A stretch of 64,000 nt of DNA, taken from positions 18,235,570-18,299,569 of the forward strand of contig NC_084720.1 in NCBI RefSeq assembly GCF_033807575.1, in the 5' to 3' direction. The position numbers were made by a program, and so were the translations under genes. The stretch is from Cydia pomonella. Lineage: Eukaryota; Arthropoda; Insecta; Lepidoptera; Tortricidae. Shown one piece after another: positions 56,226 through 64,000 of this stretch; within the stretch, counting starts at the first letter, position 1, and each line of letters opens with the position of its first letter. The notes beneath the pieces are model-generated. The model worked only from the letters and a program-made list of their open reading frames with translations. It ran no database searches and was not told where the DNA came from.

Positions 56226-56764
56226 TGCAACTTTATTTATATTTATTTATTTATACAAGGAATTCCAACAGCTATAAAAAATACATTAAACTTTTTAGAT
56301 AGTAGTACAGAGCCAATTACAGGAACTCGCAAATAGAAACTGTATATATAATTACAAAATACGCACTAGATACAAAAGCACATGTGACACAAGATATTAC
56401 AATATGAAATATATATATATTTATTTACTCAGAATATAGGTATTTTCACAGCAACGTAAGTGTTTATTTATATGTCAATCTTTCATTGAACTTCATTATT
56501 TACACAGCTCACACAATCCAGCACGCTCACTCAAACAAATAAAATAACGAAAAGCCATAAAACATCTCGGTTTTAGCGCAGGAGCCACGTGTGAACGATC
56601 GTAAATATCAACTGTCTGTGCTGTTGTTTTGTGCAGTTTGACTGGGAAGGTAAAACGGGAAAACCGCAATGTTGCTGTGAATGCTTTTTATAGTTATAGT
56701 GCTATAATACGGGGCATTTGAAAAACATAAAAATATACCTAAACAGAATATTTATTTGTGGCAT
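56226..56764. other. Intergenic, AT-rich
   Basis: Starts with (TTTA)n and 'acaaggaattccaacagct', which may be a LINE 3' scrap. No gene. Confidence 0.4.
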
Positions 56765-56897
56765 TTATCTATGAAAAGGGACCTTATTGTCGATGGCGCT
56801 TACGCGCACTGCGTTGTATTTGTAATATTTGTATCGGAGCATCGTTTATGACGGCGGCGGAAGCGCCATCGACAATAAGGTCCCTTTTCATAGATAA
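56765..56897. repeat. Hairpin MITE (CCATAAGGT family), copy 2
   Basis: The arms 'ttatctatgaaaagggacct' and 'tattgtcgatggcgctt' pair with their inverse at the right. The outer arm differs from the other copies, but the inner 'aaaagggaccttat' is shared. Confidence 0.8.
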
Positions 56898-56908
56898 CGT
56901 TAGATTTT

Positions 56909-57148
56909 GTCACCTGCAATAATTTACGGGATGAATATATAGGTCATACTAACTATTTTTATATTTATTTATATTTTATACTGAGCAACTTTTACTGTGG
57001 GACCAACCACGAAATCACAAAATAAATGAAATGAAATGAAATTTTCTATGAGAGGCTAAATTTTTATTTCGCGATTTCGGGATTAGTCCTATAGTAAAAG
57101 TTTCTCAGTATGACCTATATATTCAGCCCGTAAATTATTGCGAGTGAC
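56909..57148. repeat. 240-bp palindromic MITE
   Basis: 'gtcacctgcaataatttacg' and 'atatataggtcatact' at the left match 'agtatgacctatatat' and 'cgtaaattattgcgagtgac' in inverse at the right. An inner pair ('gagcaacttttactgtggga' and 'tcctatagtaaaagtttctc') extends the stem. Confidence 0.78.
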
Positions 57149-57229
57149 TAAATAAACGCCCTGCATTATACCGGGTGTTGCCTCTAACACGAGCAAATAA
57201 ATTTAAACATAGATTATACTCCTCAAACG

Positions 57230-57545
57230 ATGAAATTTTTTTTCAATAACTTTCAAAATTTAATCACACCGTAGTTAAGACGAAAGTGGAGGACACACGT
57301 GAAATCACTTTTTCATACAAACGTAGTCCTCATTTTGTTCTCTGGATATTAATATTATTGAAAATAAGTGACAGTCCATATCAAAAGGGACCTTATGGCG
57401 GTCGGCACTTACGTTGCGTAGTGCATTAGTATTGGTGCGCCGCTAATAACGGCGTAAGCGCCGACCGCCATAAGGTCCCTTTCAATGTGGACTGTCACAT
57501 ATTTTAACACAATTTTTGTATATCAACCACAGCTATGCCCCTAAG
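57230..57545. repeat. Dispersed repeat K, copy 2 (interrupted)
   Basis: Matches 49,335-49,580 on both sides of hairpin MITE copy 3, which is inserted at 57,369-57,498. Confidence 0.6.
57369..57498. repeat. Hairpin MITE (CCATAAGGT family), copy 3
   Basis: 'gtgacagtccatatcaaaag' and 'ggaccttatggcggtcggc' against the inverse at the right end ('ccgaccgccataaggtccc', 'gtggactgtcac'). Confidence 0.85.
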
Positions 57546-57814
57546 TTAGATTTTTTCCGAACTCATTCCTCCGTAAAACAATGCGGTAAAAATTGAGTAG
57601 AATTTTCACTCCTGGCCGCGAGCGATAATAAAGAAGGAACAAAATGTGTTATTTCCATCAAGCTGACGGGTTGGTGGTCACAAATTATGCTTTTCAATAG
57701 AAATCGGAAATAAAATGCCGTGCGAGGTACAGTCCTTGTGCCACGGGGTAGAGAAAACATGGAAAATGTTCGAATACTCATATTACTTGTACATTTAAAC
57801 GTATATCTCGTCGA

Positions 57815-57895
57815 ACATACTTGCAACCCCTCTGGTGTTGCCAATTTCTTACCATCGGGCGATTCGTTTGCGGGATAGCCTCTTATACCACAAAT
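57815..57895 (+). repeat. RepC fragment
   Basis: 'acttgcaacccctctggtgt' then 'taccatcgggcgattcgttt'. The centre is shortened. Confidence 0.65.
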
Positions 57896-58117
57896 AAAGC
57901 ATTAAACACACTTGTATTGTTACTACATTTTATAGTATAATTTTACATTTGATACATGAGCTTTGGATTAAAAAAAACGTTTTTTCGCAAGTTTTAAGGA
58001 AAATAAAGGAACGACATCCTGTAATAATTAAATTGAAAACTATGATCGTAAATCGATAAAAACCCTCCTGTTGGTGTCAAAGAAAGATTCTTCAGTGTGT
58101 AATAACTATCAAGAGTT

Positions 58118-58427
58118 AAGGTACCGTTCGGATTCGAATTACACCAGTAATACCGCTGCAGTAATGCATTGCTGCTAACTGCATTGCTGCCACAAATGTC
58201 AAAATTACGGCCACCAACATCAATATACCCACCATCTTCGTATCGACGGCACTGCTTTAGAAAACTTCAAAAGGTAATTTTATCGAGACATTGATATTAA
58301 ATTTGTCGCATCCTGCAGTAATGCAGTCGGCGGCATAACTGTAGCAGTATTGTAGCGCGATATTAGTCTATTACTACTGCAGGGCTACTAGTGTACTCTT
58401 TATTCAAACGGTACCTTTATTAGGACC
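58118..58427. repeat. 'ACCGTTCGGATTC' MITE, complete copy
   Basis: The left end 'aaggtaccgttcggattcg' and the right end 'attcaaacggtaccttt' are inverse. The interior is rich in 'gcagtaatgca' motifs. Arms of it also occur at 26.24 and 27.2 kb. Confidence 0.65.
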
Positions 58428-58462
58428 TAGAAGTCCTAGAATGACAGAACATACAATATTAA

Positions 58463-58725
58463 TATCGCAATCATATCCGTTATTGTCTATAGTCTGTCCC
58501 AGAACTAAGCACGCTACCACACTTGTGTCAGTCCGCCTGCGTTGCCGTCCAAGGTTCGAATTTGCATGTTGCGCTTAGATATTGGAATTTATTAAAATAT
58601 GTAACTTAAAATCATCTCCGCTATTCTCCATACTCTGTCCCGGAACTAAGCACGCTAGTGTCAGTCTGCCTGCGTTCCGCGTCGTCCAAGGTTTGAGTTT
58701 GCATGTTGCGGTTCTGATATTGGAA
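58463..58725. repeat. Two diverged tandem copies of ~120 bp
   Basis: 'agaactaagcacgctaccac' through 'ttgcatgttgcgcttagata' (58,463-58,587) is repeated as 'ggaactaagcacgctagtgt' through 'ttgcatgttgcggttctgat' (58,606-58,725), with several substitutions and small gaps. Confidence 0.72.
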
Positions 58726-58984
58726 TGTGGTTACACGAACGGGGGAAAATTGGGGAAGAACTGATATTTTGGTGGTGTTTCGTTCCCCGTTACTGTATCT
58801 AAATGGTTTGATTTTTTCAGTTTCAACTTCATGTTTAGTAAAGAATACAATTTTTATTTCAAATACAAGTTTCTACCCTGGTAAAAGACCTATTTTGCTT
58901 CAGGTATGTAACTACTTAAATAAATTAATACCTGGGAACAAATTACACATATCAACCTAGCCCCTAAGTAAGCAAGGCGTATAC

Positions 58985-59141
58985 TACATATTTATATAGA
59001 TAAATACATACATCTAAAACTACGAATGACTCAGAAACAAAATATCTGTATTTATCACACAAATAAATGCCCTTACCGGGATTCGCACCCAGGACCATCG
59101 GCATCATAGGCAGGTTTACCCACTAGGCCAGACTGGTCGTC
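58985..59141 (-). repeat. SINE-A copy, 3'-truncated and diverged
   Basis: The head at the right end ('ccactaggccagactggtcg') and part of the body are kept; the tail is absent. Confidence 0.75.
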
Positions 59142-59157
59142 TTGTATTTGATTATTT

Positions 59158-59288
59158 GTGACAGTCCACATCAAAAGGGACCTTATGACGGTCGGCGCTT
59201 ACACCGTTATTAGCGGCGCGCCAATACTAATGTACTACGCGACATAAGCGCCAACCGCCATAAGGTCCCTTTTGATATGGACTGTCAC
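59158..59288. repeat. Hairpin MITE (CCATAAGGT family), copy 4
   Basis: 'gtgacagtccacatcaaaag' to its inverse 'ttttgatatggactgtcac'. Closest to copy 3. Confidence 0.85.
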
Positions 59289-60528
59289 ATTTTTGCTATA
59301 TTTTCTATTATCTTAGATATTATATTATTATCACCCCTGTTTATTGCCGATCGCGTGACATGTTTCTGAGATACTGTCTTAACTTTATTTCCAAAATTTC
59401 TGGAAATTTTCATGAGAATATTCTAGTGCAAGTTTCCACTTAGAAAGTTCCCGTTCAGATCAAGGATTACTACTCAATGTTCCAAGGTGTTGTCTTCCTG
59501 TCACACTTACGTACGAATTTACAAGTGCGACAGAGAGGCAACACGTCGAACGTGGTACGCGGTAGGCCCTCTGTTGATGACTGTTTCATTTAACATTTGC
59601 TTCATTCATTAGCTTCCACATTTTCAGACCAAGTATTATCAAAATTAAAAATCAATTGTATTGCATTATTAAAAAAATATACGAATTGTATTTAATATTT
59701 AATGATTATAAATCAATATAAATGAAGATTAATGTTTAAAATATTATCATTACATTACATTCATTCATTCAGTTTCACTTTTTATAAGGCGCGTATACAT
59801 TAAGGCCGTTTCAGACACATTCCAATTTAAGATCGGCTTGTCTATGGTTTTAGATTTTTATCCGATCAAAATGTAAATGGCGCCAATTCCAGTCATAACC
59901 TACATTTCTTGTGTTTTACTTTCCTCATAGTCGAAATTAAAAGTAGAGTGTTTAACTCGGGTAAAAGTAACAATCTCACCCTCGAACTATACTAAAATAT
60001 CTCGGGTGATATGGTTCAGTTTCCACCCTTGGTTAACAATCTACTATTTTTCCTACGCAGGTAGCCTACCATACTAACATCCATCCCAGGCTTCAAGGAA
60101 CCAAGGACACTCCATCAGGCCTCTTGCCACCATCCCAGCCTTTCAATTTAAATTCATTAAATATCCATGCTTGAATAATTTTAGCTTCACATTTTTTTAC
60201 GCGTGTTAAAATCAAGTCCCAGGTTAACCCCATTCGATTCATGCATAAAATACAACAATCGATGTCATACCATTTAAATGTCGAACTGCCGTAAACAATA
60301 ACATCACAAAACGAGCAATGCCGTTATACGAAAATATGTAATTATTCAGCATCCTGCATTATGACCGTAACGGAACCCATTGTGCTTGATGGACAAATGA
60401 TTGCGAATTTTTTGCGCACAAAAGAGGGACGGACCACTGTGCGGTGTAAATATAGGTGTAGTGATGTTCGCGGAAATGTAAATATTGTCAATGGTACAAT
60501 AAGGGACTTTTTTTCCTGTTTAATTTTT
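59289..60528. other. Intergenic, about 1.2 kb
   Basis: A half arm of the 62.25-kb MITE ('cgcggtaggccctctg') lies at about 59,558-59,573. Otherwise no repeat or gene is recognised; short frames have no motif. Confidence 0.4.
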
Positions 60529-60777
60529 TTGACGAGTGACCCTGCGTAGGAAGCCGGTGGTCCCGAAACTTGGTAAGGGCATTTATTTATGTAATGAGGA
60601 CGTACAATTTGTCCTTGAGTCATGGGTGCTTTCTATACATTCAAGTATTTAATATCGTATCGTATAATATATATATCGTTGCTTGCCTAAGTACCCACAA
60701 TACAAGCCTCCTTGAGCTTATTGTGGAATTTAGTCAATCTATGTAAAAACGTCCTACAATATTTATTTATTTATATT
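60529..60777 (+). repeat. SINE-A copy, old and diverged
   Basis: The order of head, body and tail is preserved, but the B-box is damaged ('cccgaaacttgg') and many substitutions are present. It ends in (TTTA)n. Confidence 0.75.
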
Positions 60778-61627
60778 ATAACAATGCCATCACGACAAGT
60801 TCCTGAAATAGTCATTATAATTACTTTTCAATATATAATTATAATGGAAGTACCTATGTAACTAATTCACCTATTTCATATGTCATAATTGTAAGGAACC
60901 TTACCTAGGTTTGCGTTTCTAATTTTTATTCCATTTAGTTCAATGAAAAAGAATAAAGATTCAAATTTGGCTGTTCTTATTGTTATTAGTAAAAATTTTG
61001 GGACCATTTTTAATTACATTCCCATAAATTGGGATATTTTCTTGGTACATCACTAGTCACTACACAGGTCGCTATACCGAGAAACTGAGTTTACGTAGTG
61101 GACAAAATTGGTTGGGTTTGAGATCAGGATATCGATTAGCGAAAGGTATGGGGTCGATCGAGATGACTGTACTTATTTATTTTATTGTATATTCAGCTTC
61201 AAAAAGTAACGTATCACTACTCGTCAAAATTATTTTATTTTCTCTAATAACTTAATAAAAATAAATAATATGTCTATACGAGGGTTGCTACGAAAGTATT
61301 TAGCAGCTCCAGCTCTATTCACACGATTGTAATATGATTTATACCATTGTGAGGGATATTTCAATACTAATTATGGCCATGTTTTTTTAAACTAATGCAT
61401 ATATTTTTATATTACATATTTTTTATTGAAAGCTGTTTTGTATGGAGTTACAAATCACTAAAAAAAACGCCAAGATTGTCACAATCATATAAATAAAAAA
61501 TAAAAAAAAATCTTATACTAATTCTTATTCATATGTTGTATTGAATCTTTGAAAATCGAACTTAAATTTAACCGGGAATAATTAATAACGTCCTTCTGCT
61601 ATTTCCAATGTATAAATAAATAATCTT
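60778..61627. other. Intergenic, AT-rich
   Basis: No gene or known repeat is seen. Confidence 0.4.
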
Positions 61628-61822
61628 GACGACCGGTTTTGCCTAGTGGCACCCTGCCTACGAAGCTGATGGTCCCGGGTTCAAATCCTGGTAAGGGCAT
61701 TTATTCGTGTGATGAGCATGGATATTTGTTCCTGAGTCATGGGTGTTTTCTATGTATTTAAGTATTTATAAATATTTATTTATAATCGTATATATCGTTG
61801 TCTAAGTACCCTCAACACAAGC
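61628..61822 (+). repeat. SINE-A copy, 3'-truncated, young
   Basis: Nearly consensus over the head and body but with a short deletion in the A-box region ('cctagtggcaccctgcc'). It stops at 'ctcaacacaagc' without the tail block. Confidence 0.82.
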
Positions 61823-61907
61823 ATTTTCCTTCCTTCCTGGGAAAAATAAAAGTCATCCATTTTTCACAAAACCTATGAAAAAGTGTTCATTAAAGCCTTA
61901 ACTTTTT

Positions 61908-62110
61908 TTTTATGGTAGAGGTGGCAAACGAGCAGACGGATCACCTGATGGTAAGCGAATACCGCCGCCCATGGACACCTGCAACACCAGAGGGTTTGTA
62001 AGTGCGTTGCCGGCCTTTAAGATGGCAGTACGCTCTTTTCTTGAAGGTTTGAAGGTCGTATCGGTCCGGAAATACCGCAGGCGACAGTTCATTCCACAGT
62101 CACCCTTTGC
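61908..62110 (-). repeat. RepC copy, longest
   Basis: Reverse orientation, from the T-run and 'tatggtagaggtggcaaacg' through 'gcgttgccggcctttaagat' to 'aataccgcaggcgacagttc'. Confidence 0.8.
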
Positions 62111-62252
62111 TTATCAAAAATACACACTGTATAATATATCTGGTTTAATTTATTGCCCGTGTTGGATTTACACACTGTATGACTTTTACCAGAGTAAATT
62201 ATACACTTCTATGAAATTGAACACTTTCATTTCAAAATGGTAAGATTTGCTG

Positions 62253-62371
62253 AGGGCCTACCGCGAACACCGAAGTTAGTAAATTGCGGGCATCTTTCTC
62301 TTTTAGCCTTAATTGGAGTAAAATAGAAAAATGCCCGCAATTTGCGAACTTCGGCGTCCGCGGTAGGCCCT
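62253..62371. repeat. 119-bp hairpin MITE
   Basis: 'agggcctaccgcgaacaccg' and 'taaattgcgggcat' pair with 'atgcccgcaattt' and 'ggcgtccgcggtaggccct'. Confidence 0.8.
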
Positions 62372-62416
62372 CTGGTTATTTTTAGTCTCTGATACTTGTA
62401 ACTTTCATAAGTCACT

Positions 62417-62885
62417 GTAATAGTACATTCCGATACAAGTGCGAAAAATAGGAAATTCGAAACGAGTGGCGATAAATTAAAACACGACCGAAGTGTTTTA
62501 AATCGACACGAGTTGCGAATTACCTATTCGCACATGTATCGTACGTTTTACAGTACATATGGCCCTTTAAATGTTCGACACAGTAACGTAATATGATTAT
62601 TTTCGCACTAGTGCGGTAAAGTAGCACCATATGTACTGTAATAGTACATTACGATACAAGTGCGAAAAATAGGAAATTAGAAACGAGTGGCGATAAATTA
62701 AAACACGACCGAAGTGTTTTAAATCGACACGAGTTGCGAATTACCTATTCGCACATGTATCGTACAACGTTTTACAGTACATATGGCCCTTTAAATGTTC
62801 GACACAGTAACGTAATATGCTTATTTTCGCACTAGTGCGGTAAAGTAGCACCATATGTACTGCAATAGTACATTATGATACAAGT
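62417..62885 (+). repeat. Tandem ~221-bp repeat, two units plus a start
   Basis: Units at 62,417-62,637, 62,638-62,861 and a truncated third from 62,862. Each begins '(g)taatagtacatt(a/c)cgata' and ends 'agcaccatatgtact'. Unit 1 lacks three bases relative to unit 2. Same family as 4,379-4,760. Confidence 0.85.
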
Positions 62886-62893
62886 GTGCTAAG

Positions 62894-62976
62894 TTGGTCA
62901 TTACACACGAGGCGATATTGTGCGCGCGAGCTGTAAGCGAGCGCGCAATAAGAAAGCCGATGTGTGTAATGACCAA
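62894..62976. repeat. Short foldback
   Basis: TTGGTCATTACACA at the left is the inverse of TGTGTAATGACCAA at the right, with a GC-rich 'gcgcgcgag...gagcgcgc' inner stem. Confidence 0.7.
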
Positions 62977-62998
62977 TGCACACGCGTTTCATACGACG

Positions 62999-63909
62999 TT
63001 TTTCAACACACTTGCGAGGAAAAAACAAAACTTATAAATCAGATTTTTTTGTCAAAACAGTAAAGGTACCTACAATTTTCAAAATGTAAGCCATTACAGT
63101 TTTAACATCGAATAATTGCACCAAAGCGTCCTGGGCTTGTAGGCACTTATTCGCCAGTTCATTGGAATAAGCTACCAACACGTTTTCCAAGAAAGACTGG
63201 GCGTTTTTGCTGATTTTCCATTGAATGAAAGTTTCATAAGCCGCCAATTATTTTTCACCCAATTTTGATGGAAAAAAGCTATCGTTCTCGGCTCTTGCCT
63301 CTATTAGTATTACTGGCAGCGTCAATTTTATGTGTTCTTCATTTTCAATGCTTGAAAATGACATGTTCGTCGATATATAAACTAAAAACATGCAAAACTA
63401 TTCCAATTTTATGACAAATACGGAAAATGGTTGGCGCGTTAAGTTTTTTTTTACGCACGATTCCAATGCGCGCGCAAGGCAAAGGCGCGAACGAAATCGA
63501 CAAACGACGACAAATTTAAAAAATGTAAAAAAGCTAATACCTATTTTTGTATTTCTATTCGACGAATGGAGATCAAATCGATAAAATTTTATGTTTATTC
63601 ATTAATGTAATTTACGAGATAATTTAATCTATAAATTATGTTTGGTGTGATAAAACCTCTTTGAACTAGCATTTGAAAATAAAACCTCATAGTTGGTTTA
63701 AAAAAATATATATTACTCGACCAAATTAAGAAGGCTCCGTTTCCATGCATATTATTTGCAATCAGTTACATTCTTAACTCAGTCGGATAATATAATGAAA
63801 AAGCCCAAGTGTTATAATATACTGAAAAAGCACGCGTGTTTAATATCTAGGATTATGAGTCAAAAATCGGTGGAATTAAAACGTCGTTTTGAGCAAGTGT
63901 GTTGAAAAA
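62999..63909. mobile_element. 0.9-kb element with perfect 17-bp inverted ends
   Basis: TTTTTCAACACACTTGC at 62,999-63,015 and its exact inverse at 63,893-63,909 bound a 911-bp unit. Inside are a minus-strand frame broken once (63,032-63,364) and a short divergent plus-strand frame (63,390-63,584, Arg/Lys-rich centre), their ATGs about 25 bp apart. 'acgacgttt' and its inverse lie just outside or next to the ends. No classic transposase motif is visible. Confidence 0.6.
63032..63364 (-). pseudogene. 111-codon frame with one premature stop
   Basis: Starting at ATG 63,364-63,362, the frame reads MSFSSIENEEHIKLTLPVIL, reaches TAA at codon 39 (63,250-63,248), and then stays open in the same frame to the stop at 63,032. 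After that stop it reads AAYETFIQWKISKNAQSFLE, ANKCLQAQDALVQLFDVKTV and YILKIVGTFTVL. Both halves look like one soluble protein with a helical second half. It lies inside the inverted-end element. The family is unknown to me, so whether it is an element gene or a captured host fragment is open. Confidence 0.45.
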
Positions 63910-64000
63910 TATATTATACTCAATACAGTAGGATTTATTTAGCTCATGTTCGCTTACATTCGCAGATTCATTTGACAAGTGTCAAAAACGAGGAGTACGA

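Noticed and set aside
62417..62885. CRISPR-like array
   Set aside because: The units are ~221 bp and contiguous without spacers, and the genome is eukaryotic.

Overview
This is a eukaryotic window, almost certainly from a moth or butterfly. There are no bacterial-style operons, and most of the sequence is interspersed repeats of lepidopteran type. They include a tRNA-headed SINE present about fourteen times (called SINE-A here), three further short repeat families that recur in Lepidoptera (RepB, RepC, RepD), 5'-truncated non-LTR retrotransposons, and many palindromic or hairpin MITEs. Nearly all open frames outside 30.8-38.6 kb are pieces of transposable elements or chance frames.

Layout. 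0-30 kb is repeat mosaic: SINE-A copies on both strands, LINE C-terminal fragments (1.7-2.0, 11.4-11.7, 12.2-12.6, 13.4-14.8, 16.9-17.1, 18.5-18.8, 20.1, 21.0-21.4, 23.9-24.7, 25.7-25.9, 26.3-26.6 and 27.7-28.0 kb), two hAT-type MITEs and several foldback MITEs. The best-preserved LINE is a reverse-transcriptase frame at 13.5-14.8 kb whose insertion split a SINE-A copy. One minus-strand frame at 222-368 has splice-like borders and may be a host exon.

30.4-38.7 kb is different in kind. I see none of the window's LINE or SINE families in it. It carries a compact group of small intron-containing genes: a four-exon gene for a 191-residue protein with a C-terminal membrane segment (31,197-31,988); a convergent minus-strand gene (32,227-32,549); a short gene (33,127-33,472) that is a truncated paralogue of the next one; a 441-residue BEN-domain protein (34,906-36,633); and a tandem pair of small helical proteins (37,213-37,844 and 38,367-38,597). 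The paralogues share promoter and 5'-UTR-intron layout. BEN-domain proteins, tandem paralogy, small size and 5'-UTR introns are all typical of bracovirus segment genes, and bracovirus DNA is known to be able to integrate into lepidopteran chromosomes. My leading interpretation is therefore a horizontally acquired, bracovirus-like cassette. A native lepidopteran BEN-gene cluster is the alternative; sequence searches would decide.

39-64 kb returns to repeat mosaic: an RTE-type LINE end (40.0-40.4), a ~5 kb composite element (40.6-45.8) with a SINE nested inside it, an RNase H-bearing LINE end (50.2-50.85), a zinc-finger LINE end (53.1-53.95), four related hairpin MITEs within 3.2 kb (56.1-59.3), a tandem ~221-bp repeat (62.4-62.9), and a 0.9-kb element with perfect 17-bp inverted ends holding an interrupted 111-codon frame (63.0-63.9).
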